This document shows, piece by piece, positions 46,226 to 55,313 of a stretch of 64,000 nt of DNA. How positions within the stretch are numbered: the first letter of the stretch is position 1; the number at the start of each line of letters is the position of its first letter. Source of the DNA: Sciurus carolinensis (Eukaryota; Chordata; Mammalia; Rodentia; Sciuridae); NCBI RefSeq assembly GCF_902686445.1, contig NC_062214.1, forward strand, positions 92,112,738-92,176,737, given 5' to 3'. The notes below the pieces were generated by a model, which did not search any database, had not been told where the DNA came from, and saw only the letters and a program-made list of their open reading frames with translations. The position numbers and the translations under genes were made by a program.

Positions 46226-46789
46226 TAACTTCAGCTCCTTGTGAAAACTGAACAAGAATTTCGTAAGTGTCTACTGCGAGGGCTTGACAAGACCGAGTGA
46301 CAGTAATTTATTGTTATCTTGGACTCAAGACTCCCCTCTAGAGCAGTGCCCTCAGTCCCTCCTGCCTTGCTCTACCTGCTGTGGGGTTTCAACAGACAGT
46401 TTGCAGTTTCCAATGTGGTCTCCTAACAACCCATTGAGTCCAGCTGCTCTCACAAATAGAAATGCCCTCAAGATTTTCAGAAATGCTGACAGCATGCACA
46501 CTGTACAGAGGCCCTGTGATTTCACCCCATGAAGCTGAGAAGCACAATATTTAAGGGAGGATGGATAGGCAAAACCATGATGTACAATAACCACGATTAG
46601 GTGCAAGCACATGGGTACAGGTGACAATGATGGGTTCACAGTTTCCAGCTGGGCTCATGTGGCTGGACACTGACTGAACTCCTGCCAGCCCTCTGGTGGC
46701 TTCACACACTCACACACCCCTCAGGCAGTTCACATAGAGTCACATTCAAGGACAAGTTTTTCCATTGAGAACTTCAGAGTAGTTAGGTC
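46226..46789. other. Unassigned sequence
   Basis: No recognised feature. Small CACACA runs at 46704-46716. Confidence 0.5.
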
Positions 46790-46900
46790 TCCAAGTGTGG
46801 CTTCTAAACCAGCAAAATCAGCATCAGGTTAGAAATAAAGAATCGAACTCCTGCATGAGGACTGGCATTTTGACAAGATGCCCAGGTGACACTGCCTCAC
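46790..46900 (-). mobile_element. MER5-like hAT MITE, antisense
   Basis: CTCCAAGTGTGGCTTCTAAA, CCAGCAAAATCAGCATCAGG, TTAGAAATAAAGAATCGAAC and GACAAGATGCCCAGGTGACA follow antisense MER5A (CtCaAAGTGTGGtcccTggACCAGCAgcATCAGCATCA / tTAGAAATgcAaAaTC). Confidence 0.7.
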
Positions 46901-46949
46901 AGTATTTAGATTATAACAGTTTACCCAGATAGAGCTCTGAGAATGGACT

Positions 46950-47080
46950 TGGGTTTTTACTTGATGTATTTTTTCCTCTTGGATCAAGTTCATCAATAGC
47001 AAGTAGACTGTGTCTTTCTTGGCTGCTGGAGCATAGTAAATGCTCAATAAATATTTGTCAAATGAATGAATGGGTGACTG
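46950..47080 (+). mobile_element. L2 3' end
   Basis: CTGGAGCATAGTAAATGCTC, then AATAAATATTTGTCAAATGA and ATGAATGGGTGA, is the classic L2 terminus (gcctggcACATAGTAggTGCTCAATAAATATTTGTtgAATGAATGAA). Confidence 0.85.
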
Positions 47081-48079
47081 GGCAGTCTACCAACTGACAA
47101 AAGAGACCTATCCTGCTGTAAGTGCAAAGAAAGACATGAGCAAGGATCTAAAGCAGGGAAAAAGCGGGAGAGAGAGAGGGAGAAGAAGAGGGAGAGAGAG
47201 AAGAGTGCATGCGCCCCTGGGGTGGAGAAAGGTAGTCGCTACAGATAAGGCCTCTTTAAGAGGGGTGGAAATAAAATGAGGCATGAAGGACAATGAGGAA
47301 CACTTTTGCCAGGGAAGAAGCTACAGGACAGAATGGACCTGCATCTGACACCAGTGTTTTCTGGCAAGAAATGCTCCAGTAAAAGTGTTGGCCAATAAGA
47401 AAGGCCTGTGTGGCCAACATCCTGTGAGTAGTCAGATGACAAGGAAGAGAGTCAGGGCTTGTATGTTTGCCTGTGGTGGTGGAACAAAGAAGCTCCAAGT
47501 AGGCAGATTCAGAAGACCCCACAAGGATTAGGACTGTGGGAGGGTCACAGCCACCATCTCACAGGCCCTCAGAGCCGAGTATGACAGGCTGACTCTAGAG
47601 GGAAGGAGTTCCTCAGTCATACCTACTGGACTCTCACCGCTGGCCACAACTTCTGCAATGGTGAGATTCTGCAGGTCTGCAAAGTAGACACATGGAGATT
47701 ACTCACGGTTTTCAACAAGTTGACACAGGAACTTGTGGGCAGTCAAGCATCTGAGGGGCCGGGAGTCCAGTCCAGATGTTACCCTGCAGCAATGCACTGG
47801 CAGAGAAAACACAAAAGACGCATGTCAGTGCAGGAGGCCACATTAACAGGTGAGCAACATTCTCTCAACATTAGACACCTCTGATGGGGTTCAGCTTATA
47901 AAGAGGGTAGAAAAGGGAAATGGCATGCAGGGTTGATGGTGTCGGGCCCTGTGCAGCCACAGAGCTGGCAAATCTTCTGCCTTCAGTTTGGGAAGACACA
48001 CTTTCCTCCAGCTGCAGATCTAGAGCACCCACCTCTGCAGATCCCCCAGCATTGCACCCAGACTTATGGCTGCAGAGGG
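47081..48079. other. Unique non-coding stretch
   Basis: No recognised transposon. A purine-rich (GA) tract lies at 47166-47205. Frames of 78-88 codons at 47870-48180 overlap on both strands and have no family signature. Confidence 0.5.
47166..47205. repeat. (GA)/(GGA)-rich purine tract
   Basis: About 40 bases of GAGA/GGGA/AGAAGA with no pyrimidine interruption, giving a homopurine-homopyrimidine segment. Confidence 0.85.
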
Positions 48080-48210
48080 CCCTGGAGATCAGCAGGTCCA
48101 AGGCCATCTGTTCACAGATGAGGACAGCTAAGACTCAGAAAGCAGAACAGGCCTCACCCAAAATCATCGGCAAGTAATGGCAAGACCCGGAATAGAATCA
48201 CAGAACCAAC
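48080..48210 (+). mobile_element. Ancient SINE (MIR/L2-class) fragment
   Basis: CAGATGAGGACAGCTAAGAC, TCAGAAAGCAGAACAGGCCTC, CACCCAAAATCATCGGCAAG and GGCAAGACCCGGAATAGAAT resemble 'ACAGATGAGGAaAcTgAGgCtCAGAgAg / gCCCAAggTCA / gGCAgagCCgGGAtTcGAA'. Confidence 0.6.
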
Positions 48211-48784
48211 CCTATAAAGCATAAGTTTTACCTGTAAATTACCTTCCTAATAAAACTCAGTTTCTAAACAAATGTTATTCTTATTCTGTTAACTGAGGAG
48301 GAGACAAAGCTGCCTGCAGTTCCAAATTTTAACTGTTCCTCTAGTTCTCTTTCCTTAATCCCAGAAGACTTGCACCAGCCAAACTGAAACTCCTGGTTTT
48401 CTTCAAAAACAAAGCTCAAGAAAAACAGAACTGTTCAACATTTGCATAGAGGAAGAAAGCCTAAAATTTTTAGGGAGAAACCTAAAGACAATTCTGAGAT
48501 GTACTGAACCCAGAATGAAATGGAAAGCTCCTTTTCCATAATACCAGGCTTGAAAACCCAAGATATCCTTCTGAGGAAATTCTTAGGGACCAGAGACAAT
48601 AATACATTTTAAAGGCTGATGAACTCTGACTTTCGTCAATGCTTCCTTTTGTTGGAATGAAATGGATGATCAAATGCTCATTCTCTAGGAAATGAGACTT
48701 CTGTTTAGATTTTTATTAAGTTTTCATCTAATTTTATATTTAAACATAATCATCTAAATAGTTTTCTCTTCCCCCTGGATTCCA
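48211..48784. other. Unassigned sequence
   Basis: No recognised feature. Confidence 0.5.
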
Positions 48785-48905
48785 GTTCCAGCTGGCTCCA
48801 ACAAATCAATGTGACCTTGGGCAGATCACGCCTAACCTGGTGGACCTCCAGTCACTCCTCTGTAAGATAAGCATGGATGGGATAAATCTCAGGTGTCCTT
48901 TGGCT
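48785..48905 (+). mobile_element. MIR SINE fossil
   Basis: TTCCAGCTGGCTCC, AATGTGACCTTGGGCAGATC and CACTCCTCTGTAAGATAAGC match the MIR central region (TcCCAGCTctgCC / TGTGACCTTGGGCAagTC / CcTCatCTGTAAaATggG). Confidence 0.75.
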
Positions 48906-49989
48906 GGAAAATTCTACATTCCCTCACACTTTTGGAATAAAACTGAAAATACTTCACATTAAGTCATCTTATACAAAGTGTAATTACCTGCCTACTTGTA
49001 GAAAAAAAACTCAGTCCTTATAAATTTAACTTACCATATATCTCTTAGGCAATAACTGCTAAGTTGGTTTGACAGTTATATTCTCTTTCTAGGGAGTTAG
49101 CCTACAAGGTGAGAAATCTGCCCCCACCCTTACTAAATAGGTATTTGAATTTCCCCAAAGGTTCATTATTATTTATAAGGCAAAAGATTTCTTTCGCATA
49201 AAGCAGAATTTAGGCAGTGAGATCTTCTGTTTTAAAACTACAATAATCATACCCATTTTTTCTCCCCATGTTAGCATTCTAGTTACTCTGGGTCAAGAGA
49301 AGATATAGATTTCAGAGAAAATTCAAAGGTTTTTAGGTCAGCCTAAAAGGCTTCCAAGCTGTACTATGCTGGACACAATTTACTTACCACTGCTTCCCCT
49401 TCAACAAATTAGGGCCAATAGGGCATAGGAAACCAAACGCATGCCAAGAAATCTTTGACGGCCCCAGGATACATTTTTTAAAAATCTAAAGCTCTACTAT
49501 GTTCACATTGTTTATCTTTATACTTCAGATTAAGGACTTTTGCTATATTAACACATTATAGTGAATCCTGTTATAATTCTCTCCACTTCCTATAGCCCTC
49601 TGTAAATGGAGCCAGGAATGGCAACCCCTTTTTGTAAAGTGATACAAAAGAGCAGGGAGCAGGGAGCAGGCTGGTTTCTTGCAGGATACATGGTGGAGAG
49701 TCTGGCCTTTCTGGTGGTGGTAACACACCTCAGCCCAGCTAGAGCCCTTGCTCCTCTGGACCCATCACTTAAGGCCTTCAATAGGGACCTTTCCTTACAA
49801 AGCTAGGGTGGGGCTTCATACTCCATTTTGCAAAACTAAAATAATGATAAACAAAAGCACACATTATCTAGGAATATATATACAAGGTTACCTCTGAGAG
49901 GAGGAGAAAAACTCCTAAGGTATTTGTAACCTACTGTGCACTCCAAATGTTCATTTTACTTTTACTTTTTATAACTACCTTCCCTGGCC
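48906..49989. other. Unique non-coding stretch
   Basis: No recognised transposon. A 7-bp tandem motif (GAGCAGG, three units) occurs at about 49652-49670. Confidence 0.5.
49652..49670. repeat. Short 7-bp tandem repeat
   Basis: AGAGCAGGGAGCAGGGAGCA: three near-perfect units of GAGCAGG. Confidence 0.8.
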
Positions 49990-50101
49990 CCCTGAAACAG
50001 GATTGTGTTGCCCAGGCTGGTCTTGAACTCCTGGGCTCAAGTAATCCTCCTGTTTCAATATCCCAAGTGCTAGGACTACAGGTGTGGACCACCACACCCA
50101 G
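49990..50101 (-). mobile_element. 7SL-monomer SINE (proto-B1/FLAM-like), antisense
   Basis: Antisense text TGTTGCCCAGGCTGGTCTTG, AACTCCTGGGCTCAAGTAAT, CCCAAGTGCTAGGACTACAG and CCACCACACCCAG corresponds to a free 7SL-type monomer. It keeps the CTGGGCTCAAGT segment found in primate-rodent ancestral monomers, and it lacks the attached ID part seen in the young composites. This suggests an insertion older than the sciurid radiation. It could alternatively be an early B1. Confidence 0.8.
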
Positions 50102-50888
50102 TTTTAAACTCCACCTATATATTTTATATCCTTTTCTATGGGTATTTCTTAATAAAGAATTTTTTTAAAAGATTGATGTCAGTGACAAGGACCTCCAAGA
50201 GTTATATCCTAAGTTATTCTCAGTCCCAGTTTAAGACACCAATAAAACTGAAATGAGTCCAGTGTTTGTCAAGGGGTGGGGCCTGACAAGGAACAGTCAG
50301 AAATTCTGGCTCCAGGAACACCTTCTATAAATACGTTTTCATTTTTAAAAGTCCACGCCCTAGGACAGTCCTGCATTCTGGGCTAATGCCATGCTGACCT
50401 CTGACGCTGCCTGCCAGTCTGGGAAAAACCAGTGTTGGATTTCTGCAGACTTGATGGTCTTCCCTCTGACACACTCCACGGGCTTATTTCCTGTGGCACA
50501 TTCTGTTACCAGGAACTGTCTCATTATGTTGTCCTCAGCAGCTGAGAAAGGATCAAGGAGCCAGACACTGCAGAGTAGGGAGGAACACTGGGCCACCACC
50601 CTCCCAGCATGGATGCAGAGGTCTGGGTTCCTTATATCTTCTTCAGATTCACCACTTTATTTTTCTCATGAGAATTTTGCTTAAAGGATGGCCAAGTCAT
50701 CCAGTGACCAGAAAAGTAGGTAAAGGGTGTAGAGATGGTTAGTATGTCTCAATTCCCAGTCCTTCCCATGATCACCAATATTATCTTGACCAAATAAAGA
50801 AAGAATGTTCTTCTCCTAATAATGTGAGCAAGAATAGGTTATCCCAAAAGATTTGTAATCTCACTATCAAACAATCTGTCATTTTGGG
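50102..50888. other. Unassigned sequence
   Basis: No recognised repeat or exon. Confidence 0.5.
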
Positions 50889-51377
50889 GGTTTTAGTTAC
50901 TTTCATAGTTTATGTTTCTATAACAGAATGCATAAGAATAGGTAATTAAAAAAAGAAAGAACACAAATTGTGTGAATTTACATTTTGCACAACCATAGAA
51001 ATGAAAAGTTGTACCCCATTTGTGTACAATGAAACAAAATGCAGTCTGTAAAAATAAAAATATAATAAAAATATAAAAAAAGAAATAAATTCCTTATGGT
51101 TCTGGAGTCTGGGAAGTCCAAGGCTCAGGGGTCACATCTGGAGATGGTGTTTATTCTGTGTCATTCCATGGCAGAAAGTAGAAGGGCAAAAGAGTAACAG
51201 GGGAGTCAAAATCACCTCAGTAACAAAACCCACTCTTGAGATAACTAATCTACTCCCTTGACAATGACACTCTTCCATGCATAAAGGCAGAGTCCTCATG
51301 ATTTAATCACTCTATCATTGCAGTGGGGATTAAGTTTAAAACACATGAATTTTGGGGGACACATTCAAACCATAGCA
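50889..51377 (-). mobile_element. MaLR-type LTR (MST/MLT-like), antisense, interrupted
   Basis: Antisense strings TTTAGTTACTTTCATAGTTT, TTCCTTATGGTTCTGGAGTC, TGGGAAGTCCAAGGCTCAGG, CATGGCAGAAAGTAGAAGGG, GAATTTTGGGGGACACATTC and AAACCATAGCA follow the standard antisense layout of an ancient MaLR LTR. The block 50959-51074 is foreign and interrupts it. Outer boundaries are approximate. Confidence 0.8.
50959..51074 (+). mobile_element. Nested 5'-truncated L1 3' end (sciurid-type)
   Basis: TACATTTTGCACAACCATAG, AAATGAAAAGTTGTACCCCA, TTTGTGTACAATGAAACAAA and ATGCAGTCTGTAAAAATAAA, ending in an AT-rich tail. From memory this resembles a common sciurid L1 3' terminus. It interrupts the host LTR, and AAAAAAAGAAA at 50948-50958 and 51075-51085 is the likely target duplication. 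It is therefore younger than the LTR. Confidence 0.7.
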
Positions 51378-51622
51378 GTTACAATAGAGCAAAATTGGCA
51401 CCATGACAACCCATCACATTTTAACCCCTTTTAGAAACAGCCTTCACATCATATCTATCTAGGGGTAAAGCACAACAGTCAATGCCCAATGAAGGAAATA
51501 ATTTCAGTCCCTTATTTCTTGCCAAGAATCTTCTACTTCTCTCTCAAAGTTTACTGCTTAAAGAAGCAAAAACAAAATTCAGAATACAGAACCCATTCTT
51601 CAATATATCATTTTCCTCAAAA
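51378..51622. other. Unassigned sequence
   Basis: No recognised feature. Confidence 0.5.
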
Positions 51623-51634
51623 GTAAAACATCCC

Positions 51635-51851
51635 AGCTAAGGCACGGTGGTGCACTCCTGTAATCCCAGCAGCTTGGGAGGCTGAGGCAGGAGGATTAGG
51701 AGTTCAAAGCCAGTCTCAATGATGGCGAGGCCCTAAAGCAACTCAGTGAGACCCTGGCTCTAAATAAAATACAAAAGTAGGGCTGGGGATGTGGCTTAGT
51801 GGTCTAGTGCCCCTGAGTTCAATCCCTGGTACAAAAAAAAAAAAAAAAAAC
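51635..51851 (+). mobile_element. Composite B1/ID SINE (MEN-like), full length
   Basis: GCACGGTGGTGCACTCCTGT, AATCCCAGCAGCTTGGGAGG, CTGAGGCAGGAGGATTAGGA, then AGGGCTGGGGATGTGGCTTA, GAGTTCAATCCCTGGTAC and an A-tail of about 19. Target duplication GTAAAACATCCCA lies at 51623-51635 and 51852-51864 (the last base may belong to either side). Confidence 0.96.
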
Positions 51852-51904
51852 GTAAAACATCCCACTGGATTCTGCCAACTTTCCTGAATAGGAGATGGTC
51901 ATGG

Positions 51905-51907
<3 letters not shown>

Positions 51908-51947
<40 letters not shown>

Positions 51948-52035
51948 TGAGCACGTGTGCTTTTGTGCATGCGCGCACACGCGCACGCGTACACACATAC
52001 GCGCGCACACATACACACACACACACACACACACA
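51908..52035. repeat. (TG)n - GCGC - (CA)n compound tract, Z-DNA-prone
   Basis: A (TG)n run at 51908-51946, a short alternating block GCACGTGTGC at 51951-51960, then 72 bases (51964-52035) of unbroken purine-pyrimidine alternation that include nine CG dinucleotides and end in a (CA)n run. TG on one flank and CA on the other also allow an imperfect hairpin. Confidence 0.93.
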
Positions 52036-53217
52036 GAGGTGCAGGCCCAAAATTCTTGATTCACTCAAAACAATACCTTTACAGGGAAACCATTGCTATG
52101 AGCTCAGGAAAAGTAAAAGCCTGCCAATTTCAGCAGGACAAAGGATTTCAGCAACTAACAGGGGAACAAAATGATCTCACCCGCCTTTCCCACTGAGCCT
52201 ATGCATGAGTGGGATCCTTCTCAAATTCAGAGTGCTCTCTCTCAGACACAGTCACTGTTTCCACCCTAGGGGGCCTAGGCAGGAGGATAGCCAAGCCAGG
52301 AAACAGATTCCAGGGTAGCTCTTTGATGTTTCACTCAGACAATCCACCAACCTGGGCTCCTTAGCCAAAAAGGGGCTGAAACTCTCAGTGAGGAGTGAGA
52401 CCCTGGCCTATCCACAGGCATTAGTCACTACTTCCAGCAGCTAATTCCTTTCAATCAAGGGCCAGGGCCAGGACTGAAAGGGGACTCTGTGATAACAGCT
52501 CCACGTTGCTGAGGTACAAGACTGTGCTTAAACTTTAGCTCCCAGTGACTCACTCTAGTGAACCCAGACAAGCCCTGGAACAGGAGCAGGAAAAGGCCAT
52601 GTACTCCAGGTCTCATGTTGCCCCTGCATTATCACACCAGCAGCCCTGACACTGGGCTGGAGCAGACACAGGGCCAATGGGAACGGCATGCATCCTACTG
52701 GTGGGCGTAGGATGTGTGGGCAAGCTTTGGTACGTGGTCTTGCTCTGCCGACTTATTAGATAGAGAAGTGGCAGGCACTGTGCTGAGTGTTCAGAGAGGA
52801 AAGAGGAAGTATTTGTAAGGCATAAAGACTTTGTGGATGCCTCTCCATGTTCAGTAGTAAGTATACTCTTTCATCCTTAGAAAGAGGCTATATCAAGACA
52901 AAAGTGCTCTTAAATTAATATTGCATTAGTTCCAATAGACCCTCCATACATAAAAAGAATTTCAGGGCATTATTAATTTATTCTATAGGTAATACATGAA
53001 GAATCCCTTCAATAATTACAACAATAAAATAGCCTCAGTCCTGCCTAAGACTTTGGGGGCAAGAGCAAACCCCAAATTTCTGCCCTCCTGGAAGATCATG
53101 CTTGAAAGCAGCTTTGGTTATCAGGTGAAGACACTATTTTTTGAGACAAGTTGTTAACTGTATCTCCTCCTCCTCCCTCAGCTGTACTGCACCCCTTGCC
53201 TAGCTCCCCTAGGAGCC
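52036..53217. other. Unique non-coding stretch
   Basis: No recognised transposon. A weak L2-like string (GGCAGGCACTGTGCTGAGTG near 52769) is too short to place. Confidence 0.5.
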
Positions 53218-53412
53218 TTTTGGGGCAGGACGGTACTGGGGATTGAACTCAGGGGCACTTAACCACTGAGCCACATCCCACACCCTTTTTTGTACTTTAT
53301 TTAAAAAGACGGTCTCACTGAGTTGCTTAGTGTCTCACCATTGCTGAGGCTGGCTTTGAACTCATGATCCTCTGCCTCAGCCTCCCGAGCCACTGGGATT
53401 ACCATGCCCGGC
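53218..53412 (-). mobile_element. Composite B1/ID SINE (MEN-like), antisense
   Basis: GGTACTGGGGATTGAACTCA, GGGGCACTTAACCACTGAGC, GGTCTCACTGAGTTGCTTAG, TGCTGAGGCTGGCTTTGAAC and CAGCCTCCCGAGCCACTGGG. The tail end is nearly lost and no clear target duplication is visible, so it is older or partly eroded. Confidence 0.92.
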
Positions 53413-53434
53413 TCCCTGTGCTCTTCACATGGTA

Positions 53435-53545
53435 CGAGGTCTTCTATCCCGTCTCTCTCAAGTAGGAGCTCCTTGATAACAGGGACTGCCCTTCCCTCTG
53501 GCACTGGTAGCTGGGGCCTGGCACCCAGGAGACTGGTCAGGAGGG
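53435..53545 (+). mobile_element. Possible L2 fragment
   Basis: AGTAGGAGCTCCTTGATAAC, AGGGACTGCCCTTCCCTCTG and GGGCCTGGCACCCAGGAG resemble sense L2 (tGtgAGCTCCTTGAgggCAGGGACTG / gcGCCTGGCACatAGtAg). Confidence 0.55.
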
Positions 53546-53909
53546 AAGGTGAGAGGTGGGGAAAACCCTTTCTTTGCAGAGCATGAGGCAGGTGACTAAC
53601 GCTGAACAATAACAGTTCAGGGACAGGAAAGGGCTTCATTGAACCTTTTTCCCCAGAGTCTGCATAATTCAGTGATTTTACAAGCAAAGTTGAAAATCGA
53701 GGACTGTGACCAAGATAAAAGAAAAAAATTCAACCATTGCCACAAAGGCCCAGCACATGGGCACAGCTGGCCTCCCCATCAGCCAGACAGCAGCAGGATG
53801 GCAGAGAATCGACTGGAAAGTGCTTTTTTTCTTTCTGTGTCTTCTGGCCCTGCTGCAGTACCAATTTTGCTAGCTCCTCTGTTCCTTCTATCCTGTGTTT
53901 GACATTCTC
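53546..53909. other. Unassigned sequence
   Basis: No recognised feature. Confidence 0.5.
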
Positions 53910-54001
53910 TCTGCATTCAGGATAAAGTTGGAATTTTGTACCTTGGGATATGAAGCCCTTCATACCTAAGATTCTCACTTGATTTCCTGACTCATCCCCT
54001 A
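53910..54001 (+). mobile_element. L2 fragment, truncated by LTR
   Basis: TCAGGATAAAGTTGGAATTT, GAAGCCCTTCATACCTAAGA and CTGACTCATCCCC resemble sense L2 (AGGATAAAGTccaAacTcct / AaGgCCCTcCATgatct). It stops at the LTR insertion point. Confidence 0.5.
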
Positions 54002-54437
54002 TGTTAAGGTTTGGATGTGAGGTATCCCCCAAAAGCTCATGTGTGAGGTAATATAAGAAGGTTCAGAGGAACAATGATTGGGTTTTGAGAGTTTTAACCT
54101 AATCAATGAATTAATCCCTGGGGGGATTAACTGAGTGGTGACTGGAGGCAGGTAGGGTGTGGTTGGAGGAGGTGGGAATTGGCACATGTCTTTGGGTATA
54201 TATCTGTAGCTGTTGAGTGGAGACCCGCTCTCTGCTTCCTGATCACCATGATGTGAGCTGCTTCCCTCTGCCACACTCCCACCATGATGTTCAGTCTCAC
54301 CTCAAGCCCCAAGAAATGGAGTCGGCCTTCTATGGACTAAGACCTCTGAAACTATGAGCCCTCAAATGAACTCTTCCTCCTTTACAGTTGTGCAGGTCGG
54401 GTCATATAGTCACAGGAGGCAAAAAGCTGATTAAACA
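54002..54437 (+). mobile_element. ERVL-MaLR-type solo LTR (sciurid family)
   Basis: Starts TGTTAAGGTTTGGATGTGAG and ends AAAGCTGATTAAACA. Perfect 5-bp target duplication CCCTA at 53997-54001 and 54438-54442. Internal TCAATGAATTAATCCCTGGG, GATCACCATGATGTGAGCTG and ACCTCTGAAACTATGAGCCC define the family shared with 8930, 34057 and 38113. It is the best-preserved copy and has no internal region. Confidence 0.95.
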
Positions 54438-54442
54438 CCCTA

Positions 54443-55170
54443 TTCCCACATTTCCCATAGTTGTACACTATTGTTCAGTCCCAAGGAAGTGTCTGGAGCT
54501 CTCCCCACCACATCCTGCCTTCAACACATCCACACTGGGGTCTCTGCCCAAGTCCTTCCTCCCAGGAAAGTTCCTCCCCACACCATCTTTCCAAAATAAA
54601 AATTCCTTCCCCCAAAACTCCACACAACCCCCAACCTCTGAGATGAACCCTGGGGTCCCCCAATCTTTGTCCCACTGTGAGAACCCTCACAATAGATGGT
54701 TCTCTTTTGTGTACCTTTCTCATTCCTCAGAAGGTGCTCCTGGCAGGCAGGGGTGCCCCTCACCACCTGTACCCAACACAGCTTCCAACATAAACATTAG
54801 CAGATGTTGAGGATTCAAGAACCTATACACTGCCTATGTCTTAGCTTTCAGGGGCGCTCTCAGAATGCCAGTTCCAGAATCAAACCCAGCATCCAAGCAG
54901 CCTGAACCAAAGAAAGTGGCTTTTCTTTGCACACTACACCAACACGGAATTCTCTACCACTTTGGTCCAGGTTCTATTTCCCAATGGCTGACAACAGACT
55001 TCCTCAGCAAATTCCAGTGCTTCTCTGGGGCCAGTTTTAAAAACTAGGGACTTAAAAATGAATAGGGCACACTTTTCTTAAAGAACAAATTCTGAGCAAG
55101 TATCACTGTGGAAAGAACTGAAAATGGAGGTCTCATTCATCACTGGCTTTTACACTGCCCCAAAGCAGTA
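54443..55170. other. Unique non-coding stretch, C-rich part
   Basis: A CCT/CCC-rich patch (54485-54660) keeps frames open on both strands (up to 140 codons on the plus strand, 54388-54810). That frame begins inside the LTR and has no family features. Confidence 0.5.
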
Positions 55171-55183
55171 TATTTTTTTCTTT

Positions 55184-55313
55184 TAATATCTTTTTAGTAG
55201 ATGAGCACGATACCTTCATTTTATTATCATTTTTTTATGTGGTGCTGAGAATTGAACCCAGTGCCTCATACATATGAGGCAAGCGCTCTACCACTGAGCC
55301 ACAACCCCAGCCC
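55184..55313 (-). mobile_element. Sciurid ID-type SINE, antisense
   Basis: ATGTGGTGCTGAGAATTGAA, CCCAGTGCCTCATACATATG, GCAAGCGCTCTACCACTGAG and CACAACCCCAGCCC are the reverse complement of the extended sciurid ID SINE. Likely duplicated flanks resemble ATATTTCTTTT, but the T-rich context makes the boundary imprecise. Confidence 0.9.

Noticed and set aside
51796..52196. Several frames with Cys-Val or Thr-His runs
   Set aside because: They are translations of the TG/CA microsatellite.
54388..54810. 140-codon proline/serine-rich plus-strand frame and opposed minus-strand frames
   Set aside because: Starts inside a solo LTR and continues through a C-rich patch. No domain or conservation evidence.
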